Virus record (IMG/VR): IMGVR_UViG_3300009163_000099
Location: 1-35,143 of that record
From: a virus
Length of the DNA stretch: 35,143 nt
Strand: one strand, 5' to 3'
The notes beneath the pieces were generated by a model. That model worked only from the letters and a program-made list of their open reading frames with translations. It was not told where the DNA came from and made no database searches. Numbering within the stretch: position 1 is the stretch's first letter; every line of letters starts with the position of its first letter. Of this stretch, positions 1-7,949 are shown piece after piece. The position numbers and the translations under genes were made by a program.

Positions 1-261
1 ATGCCACCATCCGTTCAAGGCGGCGTTTATGTCATTCTAAATAATCCAGAGAATACAATTTTCATTGTTGATCCAAAAACAAATAAAGCATACAAAGATA
101 AAAAAGGCAATCCTGTCATTAAAGACTTTAAGTATTTGACACTTAAGGAACCAGGAAAGCCTGCTAAGAAAGAACTTGATGTGAAAAAACAATTGCTCAC
201 TTGGATTAAAGATAATGTTCCTCCAGGCGCAGTAGACACATCAGAGTTAGACAAGTTATGA
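1..261 (+). CDS. hypothetical protein, possibly 5'-truncated by the window edge
   Basis: An 86-codon open frame begins with ATG at the first base of the window, so the true start may lie upstream and this may be only the C-terminal part of a longer protein. I do not recognise a family. The visible part is lysine-rich, with a predicted beta-strand beginning (GGVYVILNN) and a mixed charged tail. Its TGA stop overlaps the ATG of the next gene (ATGA), so the two are probably translationally coupled. It lies directly upstream of the gp5-like baseplate hub gene, so a virion or tail-assembly role is possible, but that is inference from position only. Confidence 0.6.
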   Translation: MPPSVQGGVYVILNNPENTIFIVDPKTNKAYKDKKGNPVIKDFKYLTLKEPGKPAKKELDVKKQLLTWIKDNVPPGAVDTSELDKL

Positions 262-491
262 AACGATTTAAAGATTACGTTAAAGGAACCACTCTATCAA
301 AAGAAGAGTGGGAAGAAGAAGTTTATGGTCCTGAACTTGTCGAAGTATTAAAACAAGTAGATGGCAAGTGGGCTTTAGTTTCTAAGAAAACTGGAAAGCC
401 TTTGCGATATTACAAAGGCGAGGGTAAACCATCTGACGAATGGGTTGCAAGTCAAGAAAGACAGATACAATATTTTAAGCATTTAGGTTAA
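258..491 (+). CDS. small conserved phage protein with FKDYV N-terminus
   Basis: This 77-aa protein starts at the ATGA overlap with the preceding gene and ends one base before the gp5-like gene. The N-terminus (MKRFKDYV) resembles the short capsid-targeting sequences of T4 internal head proteins and the N-termini of two core-region proteins later in this window. The second half (about residues 38-77) has the pattern KWALVSKKTGKPLRYYKG followed by KPSDEWV and ending in FKHLG. I recall this as a recurring C-terminal segment in small proteins of aquatic T4-like phages, with no known function. Candidate role: a small virion or injected protein. The family assignment is from memory and the function is unknown. 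Confidence 0.7.
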   Translation: MKRFKDYVKGTTLSKEEWEEEVYGPELVEVLKQVDGKWALVSKKTGKPLRYYKGEGKPSDEWVASQERQIQYFKHLG

Positions 492-1526
492 ATGAGAAAT
501 TTTTTAGGACATGATGGTTTTATTTGGTGGGTTGGAATTGTCGAAGACATTCGAGACCCACTCAATCTCGGTAGATGCAAAGTCAGATGTTTTGGATATC
601 ATCCAGAAAAAAGCACAGACTTAGTTCCTACTGAAGATTTGCCATGGGCGACTTCAATTCATCCAACAAATACTTCAAACTTATATGCAAGTTTAAAGTT
701 GGGTGATTGGGTTTTTGGATTCTTCTTAGATGCATTGTCTGCACAAGAACCAGCGATTCTAGGATACTTTCCTACTGTACCAGATACAACAGAAAAGTAT
801 TTTAGTGATGAACTCATTACTACACGTAATTTTGATAGAGTCAATACTGCAAACAATTCTGCAAATACAGTTTGTTGGGAGATTGGCAATAACATCGTTG
901 AGATTGTTACGCAATCTTTAACTGAAGCGAACGGACACATATTAATTCAGCACAAAACTGGTGCAAAAGTTAACATTGATTCCGATGGAAAGATTTTAAT
1001 TTATGCACCAAACAATAGTATTTCAATTCAAGCACCAAATGGTGATATCAATTTAGATGCAGTTAACATTAATTTGACTGCAACTGAATCTATAAAGTCG
1101 AATGCACAAAATATATCATTGAATGCAACAGAAACAGTAACTTCAGTTTCAGGTTTAGCAACAACTATTACCGCCGGCGGACTTATATCATTTACAGCCG
1201 CTGGTGCAATTACATCAACTGCTGGTGCTTATATGAGTATGACTTCAATTGGATATATGACGGCAAAAACAATTGCTGGTATTCTCAATATTGAGTCTGC
1301 TTCTACATTGAATATTGGTGCTGGAAGCGTATTGAATGCTACTGCGGTTCAATCATTAACTGCACAAGCGCCAGTTCTAACAATTACTGATGGAGGAAGT
1401 TCTTGGACGCCATCGGGTATTACCGCAGATCAAGCACGCCAAGACGCAGACATCCAGGTTGCTTATACGCTACCTTCGGATGGATTTGCTAAAGGCGTTG
1501 CGGCTTCTGTTATCTTTGGTTCATGA
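492..1526 (+). CDS. 5: gp5-like baseplate hub protein (OB-fold plus beta-helix, no lysozyme domain seen)
   Basis: This 344-aa protein has an N-terminal segment (about residues 10-120: WWVGIVEDI, DPLNLGRCKVRCFGYHP) typical of the OB-fold of T4 gp5 and related gp5/VgrG spike proteins. It is followed by a long stretch (about 150-310) of short alternating strands rich in N, I, T, A and G, such as GKILIYAPNNSISIQAPNGDINLD, consistent with the needle beta-helix. T4 gp5 is about 575 aa and carries a T4-lysozyme-like domain between these parts. No such domain or its E-D-T catalytic pattern is visible here, and the length agrees with its absence. It would form the trimeric membrane-piercing spike at the centre of the baseplate. 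Position next to gene 25 and gene 6 supports this. Confidence 0.85.
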   Translation: MRNFLGHDGFIWWVGIVEDIRDPLNLGRCKVRCFGYHPEKSTDLVPTEDLPWATSIHPTNTSNLYASLKLGDWVFGFFLDALSAQEPAILGYFPTVPDTTEKYFSDELITTRNFDRVNTANNSANTVCWEIGNNIVEIVTQSLTEANGHILIQHKTGAKVNIDSDGKILIYAPNNSISIQAPNGDINLDAVNINLTATESIKSNAQNISLNATETVTSVSGLATTITAGGLISFTAAGAITSTAGAYMSMTSIGYMTAKTIAGILNIESASTLNIGAGSVLNATAVQSLTAQAPVLTITDGGSSWTPSGITADQARQDADIQVAYTLPSDGFAKGVAASVIFGS

Positions 1527-1598
1527 GGTTTATCAAAGACTACACAGTCAGTATAACACTTGTCAATCATTATGTCAACACTATAAAGGATCATTACC

Positions 1599-1775
1599 AT
1601 GACAAATCACGAAAACTTAACATCATTATTTGAAACATATATTGCAGAAAACGAAAAGTTTGACGGCAAAGGAAACAAAGCCGCAGGGACAAGAGCAAGA
1701 AAAGCATTAGCAGAGTTAACTAAGGCAGCCAAAGAGCGAAGAAAAGAAATTCAAGACGCTAAGACTGCCGAATAA
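1599..1775 (+). CDS. histone H1-like small basic DNA-binding protein
   Basis: A 58-codon gene with a good ribosome binding site (AAAGGA at 1585-1590). The middle, residues 21-51, carries the pattern F-x-G-KGNKAAGTRARKAL-x-EL-x-K-x-x-K-x-RRKEIQ. This is the signature of the short bacterial histone-H1-like (Hc1-type) proteins found in many aquatic bacteria and some of their phages. It contains eight lysines and four arginines and is predicted to be largely helical. Likely role: binding phage or host DNA, or being packaged with the genome; which one cannot be told from sequence. Residues 11-17 read FETYIAE, which fits the I-x-E cleavage rule of T4 gp21 protease but could be a family feature. It sits between gp5 and gp25, an unusual location. 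Confidence 0.85.
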   Translation: MTNHENLTSLFETYIAENEKFDGKGNKAAGTRARKALAELTKAAKERRKEIQDAKTAE

Positions 1776-1779
1776 ACAG

Positions 1780-1787
1780 GATAAATA
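1780..1787 (+). promoter_or_regulatory. T4-like late promoter candidate (one mismatch) before gp25
   Basis: GATAAATA differs in its first base from the T4 late consensus TATAAATA. It lies between the histone-like gene stop and the gp25 start at 1796. The start is so close that a transcript beginning about 6 bases downstream would be nearly leaderless, which lowers confidence. Confidence 0.35.
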
Positions 1788-1795
1788 AAAGAAAA

Positions 1796-2182
1796 ATGGC
1801 TACTTTAAACTTTTACAAAGACCTTTCACTAGACTTCACCCCTCACCCTGTGAGTGGTGATGTTCGTCCTATTGTGGATGATTTAGCCATTAGACGTTCG
1901 ATAACAAATTTGATTAGAACATCTAGAGGTAGCAGGCCATTCTATCCAGAATATGGATGCACAATCTCTAGTCTTTTATTCTCTAATGCAGATATTTTTA
2001 CTAAGAATACTATGAAAGATAGTGTGTATGATGCACTTAGCAAATTTGAACCTAGAATTGATGTTATTAGCGTAGAGCCTACATTTGATGATGACAATGG
2101 AGTTTCTTTACAAATTAAGTATAGAATAAAAAATACAAATACAGTTTCAAACATAACAACAATAGTTAAGAGGGCTGCCTAA
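1796..2182 (+). CDS. 25: gp25 baseplate wedge subunit
   Basis: This 128-aa protein matches the size of T4 gp25 (132 aa) and the GPW/gp25 family. The diagnostic core is the segment IRRSITNLIRTSRGSRPFYP followed by EYGCTISSLLF (about residues 32-64), equivalent to the family's 'ERPF.P.fG' motif, then a C-terminal beta region (VISVEPTF...LQIKYRI). gp25 sits in the inner baseplate wedge ring, joins gp6 and contacts the sheath at the start of contraction; its LysM-free fold is shared with type VI secretion TssE. Its stop overlaps the gp6 start (TAATG), so the two wedge partners are translationally coupled. Confidence 0.95.
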   Translation: MATLNFYKDLSLDFTPHPVSGDVRPIVDDLAIRRSITNLIRTSRGSRPFYPEYGCTISSLLFSNADIFTKNTMKDSVYDALSKFEPRIDVISVEPTFDDDNGVSLQIKYRIKNTNTVSNITTIVKRAA

Positions 2183-3996
2183 TGGCTTCAGATAATAATT
2201 TAAAAGTAGATGAACTTAATTTTGATTCGATCAAAACTAATTTTAAAAGTTACTTAAGGGCGCAAGATCAATTCAGAGATTACAACTTTGATGGATCTGG
2301 TATGTCCGTTCTATTGGACTTGCTTGCGTACAATACATACTACAATTCATTCTACCTAAACATGGTAGCATCTGAAGCATTCTTACCGACAGCACAAAAA
2401 CGTAATTCGGTTGTTAACTTAGCCAAATCGTTAAACTATACGCCAAGATCAACTAGTGCATCTTATATTAGCGGCACAATTACTGCGACTGTTACTGGTG
2501 CACCATCTTCAATTACAATTCCAAAATACACAGAATTTAATGGTAAAGTTGACAATACGACATTCAAATTTTTAACTGAAGAAGCGATTACATTATACGC
2601 AGTTGATAGTTATGTTGGAACTGTAAGTTTAAAAGAAGGCGCAAATCTTACTAGAAGATATACAGTAAATACTTCAGATGCAGAACAAAGATTTTTAATA
2701 CCAAATCCAAACGTAGATACAACAACAATTGCAGTATCAGTTTTAAATTCATCAACAGATAGCACATCAAGAACATTTGTTCAACCAGACAATTTAGTTG
2801 AAATTCAAACAACTTCATTGGTTTATTTCTTAGAAGAAGCAGAAGATGGGCAATTTGAAATTAAATTTGGCGATGGCATCTTTGGTGTATCACTTGATAG
2901 TGGAAACATTGTAGTTATTGAATATATTGTCACAAATGGCGCAGATGCAAATGACGTTTTAAATTTAACGTATAACGATTCGATTACCAATGTAACTACA
3001 ATTGCGTTTAGTGCAACAGATTCATCTACTGGTGGTTCAGTTAGAGAATCAATTTCATCAATTAGATTCAATGCACCAAAATCGTATCAAGCACAAAATC
3101 GTGTAGTTACAGCAGAAGATTACAAGACACTTCTATTAAAACAACCTACAGTTGATTCCGTTGTGGTGTGGGGTGGCGAAGATAATGATCCACCAACATA
3201 TGGTAAAGTTTACATTGCAGTAAAACCTAGTGTTGGTATGGCACTAACGTCAACCGAAAAGAATAATCTAATCAATACAGTTATCAAGCCTAAGAAAGTT
3301 TTAACTGTAACAACAGAAATTGTTGATCCAGAATACGTTTATTTGCTTGTTGATATTACAGCAAAATATAACTCAGACTCAACAACTCTTACTGAAGGTT
3401 CATTAACTTCTTTAATTGAAAATGTTGTGACTGATTACAATTCATCAGAAATTAATTCATTCTCAAAGTATTTTAGATTTTCAAAACTTAATCGTTTGAT
3501 TGACTTTGCGGACAGATCAATTTTAAATAGTGATCTGACAATTAGAATGCGAAGAGAACAAGACGTAACTTTAAATGTTGCAACAAGATATGAAATTGAT
3601 TTTTCAAATTCAATTGACAATGCAACAGATGGTAGATCATCTACACAAGCATATGCTACTGGAAATAAATTAACTTCAAATGCATTCACATATAACGGAA
3701 ATGAAAACTGTTTCATTGAAGAAAACAATGGAATCATTAGAATTTATAGAGTTTCATCAGGCACAACAATTGGTGTGTTAAATAATGCAGGTTCATTAAA
3801 CTACACAACGGGTAAAGTTATCCTTACATCATTTGCACCAACTGCATTCGCTGATGGTACTAACACACTAAAATTAACTGCAATACCTGCAAATAAAGAT
3901 ATTCTTCCATTGAGAAAACAAATTATTCAAATTCGTGATGCCGATGTTAACGTAACAATGTTGGACGATAAAACAATTAGTTTGGTAAATAGATAA
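2182..3996 (+). CDS. 6: gp6 baseplate wedge subunit (Baseplate_J-like)
   Basis: This 604-aa protein is close to T4 gp6 (660 aa). The N-terminal region (FDSIKTNFKSYLRAQDQFRD; then SGMSVLLDLLAYNTYYNSFY and a segment with SEAFLPTAQKRNSVVNLAK) is the strongly conserved opening of gp6/Baseplate_J proteins. The middle (about 290-330) carries the RFNAPKSYQAQNRVVTAEDY pattern, also typical of this family, where a catalytically silent J-domain core pairs with gp25. The gp6 dimer forms the iris of the wedge that dilates on sheath contraction. It begins at a TAATG overlap with gp25 and stops 2 bases before the next gene. Confidence 0.95.
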   Translation: MASDNNLKVDELNFDSIKTNFKSYLRAQDQFRDYNFDGSGMSVLLDLLAYNTYYNSFYLNMVASEAFLPTAQKRNSVVNLAKSLNYTPRSTSASYISGTITATVTGAPSSITIPKYTEFNGKVDNTTFKFLTEEAITLYAVDSYVGTVSLKEGANLTRRYTVNTSDAEQRFLIPNPNVDTTTIAVSVLNSSTDSTSRTFVQPDNLVEIQTTSLVYFLEEAEDGQFEIKFGDGIFGVSLDSGNIVVIEYIVTNGADANDVLNLTYNDSITNVTTIAFSATDSSTGGSVRESISSIRFNAPKSYQAQNRVVTAEDYKTLLLKQPTVDSVVVWGGEDNDPPTYGKVYIAVKPSVGMALTSTEKNNLINTVIKPKKVLTVTTEIVDPEYVYLLVDITAKYNSDSTTLTEGSLTSLIENVVTDYNSSEINSFSKYFRFSKLNRLIDFADRSILNSDLTIRMRREQDVTLNVATRYEIDFSNSIDNATDGRSSTQAYATGNKLTSNAFTYNGNENCFIEENNGIIRIYRVSSGTTIGVLNNAGSLNYTTGKVILTSFAPTAFADGTNTLKLTAIPANKDILPLRKQIIQIRDADVNVTMLDDKTISLVNR

Positions 3997-3998
3997 AA

Positions 3999-6581
3999 AT
4001 GTACGATCCAACTTTCAATCCATCTTTAAAGATTGATTCGTTTTTAGGCGACAGTTTTCCTGTCGAAAACGAAAAGTTTTTAATTTTTCTAAAAGCATAT
4101 TACGAGTGGTTGCAGACAACCAAAATTTCGTATGTCACAGGCTCGGGAACTTTTAGGCGTGATGAAACCATTACTGGATCAGTAAGTGGATCAACAGGAA
4201 CAATTAAAGAAGTTTTAACTGGCGAATTAGTTATATTATTATCTTCCGAATTGCCATTTGAATTCGGAGAAACAATCACTGGCGCAACATCTGGCGCAAC
4301 AGGCGTAATCAATTCGACCAAAGACAATGTTGTCAGAGCATCTGGACAACTATTAGAAAACAGAACGATTGAACATTCTGTAGACAAATATGTAGACTAT
4401 CTTAGAGAAGAATTGTACGATAGCATTCCTAAAGAATATTACGGAAACAAAAGACTTCTTGCATTAAAATTTAAAAACTTTTTCGAATCAAAAAGTAACG
4501 AACAATCTTATCGATTTCTATTTAAATTACTATACAATCAAGACGTAGAATTTTATTATCCAGGCGAAGATGTTTTACGTGTTTCTGATGGTAACTTTGA
4601 GAAAACAGAAGTTATTCGTGCTGTTGTTACTGATAGAATTTTTGAATTTTTAGAAAAAACAATACGTGGACAAACATCTGGTGTTCTCGCAAACGTAGTA
4701 GACATTAAAAAATTCTTTATTGGGTCTAGAGAAGTTGCCGAAATGACGCTTAAACTAGTAAGCGGAACATTTAGTGCAGGTGAAACAATTGTAGATATTG
4801 AAGATGCAACTTTAACTACAACAATTTATGGAATGGTGACTGGATTCACTATCAATGACGCTGGATCAGGATATAGCGTAGCAGATGCAATCACCATTAC
4901 TGGCGATGGTATGGAAGCAGAAGTTGTTGTTTCATCCATTAAAGAATCTCCAATTAGCGCACTCAAAGTAAATGCTATTGGACATGGATACAGATTAAAT
5001 ACTACAGCATCAATTAACAATTCTGGTACTGGTGGTTCCGGTTTAATTGCTAAAGTTACTGGACTTGCAAACACATATACAATAACAAGCGGAAATAACA
5101 CATATACTGCTGGTGAAGTCTCGCAAGTATCTGTTATCAATCGTGGTGGTGGATACTATAAGTCACCAACGATCACGCTACAAGATTCTACAATTGCATC
5201 ATTGGGTTTACTGTCTGCCAGTTTAATTACAATTGCAAATACGGGTTCTAACTATGGGGTTGGAAACACATTAGTATTTACTGGTGGTGCTGGCGCAAAT
5301 GCGGCCGGACAAATTGCATCCGTTACTGAAACAATATCATACGATTTTCTATTTGAAGATGGCTACAAAATGCTGTCCGAAGATAGTTACTATGACATTA
5401 TCAAAAATGAAGATTGGAGTGTCAAAGGTCCAATCAAACGCATTGAGTTAACGAATTTCGGTACTGGTTACACATCCGCTAATCTTCCATCTATTACTAT
5501 TAGTTCTACTACTGGAAGCAATGCTAGTTTAACTGCAAACAACATTCAAGGTAAGAGTGCAAGCATTGTTGTTGATACTGCAAATAACGTTGCTGGTATC
5601 GGCTCAATTCGTGCTTTACAAATTAAAAATTTCGGTGTTAATTATTCAGCGGCAAATGCTTCTGCGTCTGCTGTGGGAGATGGAAACGCAAACTTAACTC
5701 CAATCATTACTGGTCTAGGTATCAAAGAAGGTAACTGGATTAATGATGATGGTAAGATTGATTACAAGTATATTCAAGACTCATATTTCTATCAGGACTT
5801 CTCATACGTTGTTAAGAGTGGTATCGCATTCTTAAGTTATGCTGATACAGTAAAACAAATTATTCACCCTGCTGGTTTACAATTTTTTGGTGAGATTCTT
5901 CTTAAGAATTCTATCGATGTTAATGCAAATTTCTTGTTCCAAGATATTACATCATACGTAATTGAAATTATATCTTCTACTTTGGGTGGTGTTGTTGACG
6001 TTCAACTTATTATTGCTCAGTTGAGACAAGAGTACGAATTGATAATTGAGTCTGGTCCACACGATGCCGCAATTGTGATGAGAGACTTGTACACAAGGTA
6101 TTTCTACTCATTGATTAATGACTCTATCGTACAAACCGAAACAGAAACGCAAGTTAAAATTCAAACTGTTAACGATGCATCAAACCTCTTAGATAGTACT
6201 GATAGAACTTTAAATGTAATTATAACTCCAGCAAAAGCAAATACTGCAAGTAATAACATTGCAGACTCAACTACAACTAGATTTGTTGAAATTGCTGGAA
6301 CAGTAACATCATCAAATATCAATACATACTCAACACAATTATTGAGTTCATATTCTTCAATTGTTGTTAATACATTGTATTCGAAAAGATTTACCGATAC
6401 AATTTCGCAAGTTATCGGAACAGGAACAGTATTTTTATCCGATTTTACTGTTGGAGATGTGTTTATTGCTAACAATGAATATTTTACAACTGCGACAGTA
6501 TTGACAAACACATTGTTATCCGTAGATAGAGATCCAGTATTGCCATACACAAATGTAAAAGCATACAAAATCACAATCTAA
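3999..6581 (+). CDS. large baseplate wedge-region protein in the gp7 position
   Basis: An 860-aa protein lying exactly where T4 has gene 7 (between 6 and 8). The N-terminus has FLGDSFPVENEKFLIFLKAY followed by YEWLQ (about residues 15-40), a pattern I recall from the corresponding gene in T4-like cyanophages. Residues about 50-110 contain two copies of a T-x-GETITG / SG-ATG beta-module. Residues about 284-567 contain at least six G-x-GY repeats (GSGYSVADAITITG, GHGYR, GGGYYKSPTITL, GSNYGVG, GTGYTSANLP, GVNYSAA). The end (about 806-850) holds a GTGTVFLSDFTVGD module also seen in other proteins here. It is shorter than T4 gp7 (1032 aa) and I see no direct residue match to gp7, so equivalence rests on position. 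Confidence 0.75.
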   Translation: MYDPTFNPSLKIDSFLGDSFPVENEKFLIFLKAYYEWLQTTKISYVTGSGTFRRDETITGSVSGSTGTIKEVLTGELVILLSSELPFEFGETITGATSGATGVINSTKDNVVRASGQLLENRTIEHSVDKYVDYLREELYDSIPKEYYGNKRLLALKFKNFFESKSNEQSYRFLFKLLYNQDVEFYYPGEDVLRVSDGNFEKTEVIRAVVTDRIFEFLEKTIRGQTSGVLANVVDIKKFFIGSREVAEMTLKLVSGTFSAGETIVDIEDATLTTTIYGMVTGFTINDAGSGYSVADAITITGDGMEAEVVVSSIKESPISALKVNAIGHGYRLNTTASINNSGTGGSGLIAKVTGLANTYTITSGNNTYTAGEVSQVSVINRGGGYYKSPTITLQDSTIASLGLLSASLITIANTGSNYGVGNTLVFTGGAGANAAGQIASVTETISYDFLFEDGYKMLSEDSYYDIIKNEDWSVKGPIKRIELTNFGTGYTSANLPSITISSTTGSNASLTANNIQGKSASIVVDTANNVAGIGSIRALQIKNFGVNYSAANASASAVGDGNANLTPIITGLGIKEGNWINDDGKIDYKYIQDSYFYQDFSYVVKSGIAFLSYADTVKQIIHPAGLQFFGEILLKNSIDVNANFLFQDITSYVIEIISSTLGGVVDVQLIIAQLRQEYELIIESGPHDAAIVMRDLYTRYFYSLINDSIVQTETETQVKIQTVNDASNLLDSTDRTLNVIITPAKANTASNNIADSTTTRFVEIAGTVTSSNINTYSTQLLSSYSSIVVNTLYSKRFTDTISQVIGTGTVFLSDFTVGDVFIANNEYFTTATVLTNTLLSVDRDPVLPYTNVKAYKITI

Positions 6582-6618
6582 ATAATCCGTTACAGATTAA
6601 AAACTGACGAAAAACTAT

Positions 6619-6626
6619 TATAAATA
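6619..6626 (+). promoter_or_regulatory. T4-like late promoter TATAAATA before gp8
   Basis: An exact TATAAATA octamer lies in the 77-base gap between the gp7-position gene and gp8, 33 bases before the gp8 ATG. A late start about 6 bases downstream would give a short leader containing the AGGGGA ribosome binding site at 6648-6653. Confidence 0.85.
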
Positions 6627-6658
6627 ATACAAAATCAACAAATACTTAGGGGAATTTT

Positions 6659-7939
6659 ATGGGATCAATTGTAACAAGCAAATTCAGAATCCACAACGCA
6701 GAATCATTCGTTGAGGGCTTCGATGAAGCGGCAAATAGCACCGTTTATCTGACAATCGGTAGAAGCAAAGCGTTTCCGGATGATAATAATCCTCCAACTC
6801 CAGTTAATTCAACTGCAAACGTTGAGTTTACTCCATGGAGAGAAGCATATGCCGCAAAACGTGTAAATGGCTCAGACTTAACACATGCAGTTCCAAGATA
6901 CGATTGGACTTCTGGCACAGTTTACACACAGTATGACGATACAGATACAAATTTAATTGAATCTGACAACTTCTATGTATTGACAGAAGATTATAATGTT
7001 TACAAGTGCCTTTTCAATAGAGGTGGCAGTGCATCTACGACAAAGCCAACTGGCGTGTCAACTTCAAAATTCACAACAGCAGACGGATACATTTGGAAAT
7101 ACATGTATACAGTTACAACTGCTAAAGCATTGAAGTTTTTAACTAACGATTATATTCCAGTTCAAACTTTAGCGTCAGATGGCGGTGAAGATCAATGGGA
7201 CGTTCAAGCGGCCGCAGTCGATGGTGGTATTGATGTTGTTTTAGTTACAGCAGGTGGTTCTGGATATGCTACTGCACCAGCAGTTACAATTACTGGCGAT
7301 GGAACAGGTGCAACAGCAAACTGCACACTTACTGCAAATGCAGTTAGTTCAGTTACGATTACGAGTCCAGGTTCTGGTTATACAACTGCGACAGTTTCAT
7401 TCGCATCAGGTGCCGCTACTGCAAGAGCAATCATTAATCCAAAAGGTGGACATGGCGCAGATGCGATAGAAGAGTTAGGCGGAAAATATGTTATGCTTAA
7501 CGTTCGTTTAGATGGTAACGAAGCAAACACATTCTCAACAGCAAATGAATTTAGACAAGTTGCATTGATACGTGATCCATACGAATATGGAACATCAACA
7601 AGAGCATTGTCTTCATTGTATCGTCAGACATTTAGATATACATTGAGTGGTGTTTCTGGTACATTCTCTGCCGATGAAACTGTAACAAGCGGTTCTAACA
7701 CAGCAACAGTCATTGAGTACACTTCACCATATCTATATACAACATTGCCACTAAATCAACCTTTTGCAAATAACGTATCCGTAACAGGCGGAACATCAGG
7801 CGCATCAGCAACAATTAGTGCTAGATCAAATCAGGGTCTACAGCCATATAGCGGAGAAATTCTCTATGTCGAAAATAGAGTTCCAATTGCTAGAGCAACA
7901 GACCAGATCGAAGACGTTAAACTTATCATTCAATTCTAA
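6659..7939 (+). CDS. 8: gp8 baseplate wedge subunit with inserted beta-repeats
   Basis: This protein shows the T4 gp8 pattern throughout: IVTSKFRIHNAESF at the start, YLTIGRSKAFPDD, HAVPRYDWTSG, FYVLTEDYNVYKCLFN, TADGYIWKYMYT, and the C-terminal GEILYVENRVPIARATDQIE, which aligns with the end of T4 gp8. It is 426 aa against 334 in T4. The extra length is explained by two inserts: G-x-GY repeats with VTITGDGTGATA (about residues 190-260) and a VSGTFSADETVTSG module (about 330-390), both shared in style with the preceding 860-aa protein. gp8 is a dimeric outer wedge component in T4. The gene has its own late promoter and a strong AGGGGA site. Confidence 0.93.
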   Translation: MGSIVTSKFRIHNAESFVEGFDEAANSTVYLTIGRSKAFPDDNNPPTPVNSTANVEFTPWREAYAAKRVNGSDLTHAVPRYDWTSGTVYTQYDDTDTNLIESDNFYVLTEDYNVYKCLFNRGGSASTTKPTGVSTSKFTTADGYIWKYMYTVTTAKALKFLTNDYIPVQTLASDGGEDQWDVQAAAVDGGIDVVLVTAGGSGYATAPAVTITGDGTGATANCTLTANAVSSVTITSPGSGYTTATVSFASGAATARAIINPKGGHGADAIEELGGKYVMLNVRLDGNEANTFSTANEFRQVALIRDPYEYGTSTRALSSLYRQTFRYTLSGVSGTFSADETVTSGSNTATVIEYTSPYLYTTLPLNQPFANNVSVTGGTSGASATISARSNQGLQPYSGEILYVENRVPIARATDQIEDVKLIIQF

Positions 7940-7949
7940 GTAAAATTAA

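Noticed and set aside
1523-1633. 36-codon ORF (MRFIKDYTVSI...) starting in an ATGA overlap with the gp5-like stop
   Set aside because: The start resembles the FKDY motif, but there is no ribosome binding site beyond possible coupling, it overlaps the better supported histone-like gene by 35 bases in another frame, and the rest of the peptide looks like random translation.
6161-6574. 137-aa open frame on the minus strand inside the gp7-position gene
   Set aside because: It lies wholly within a strongly supported plus-strand gene and has no recognisable features or start signal.
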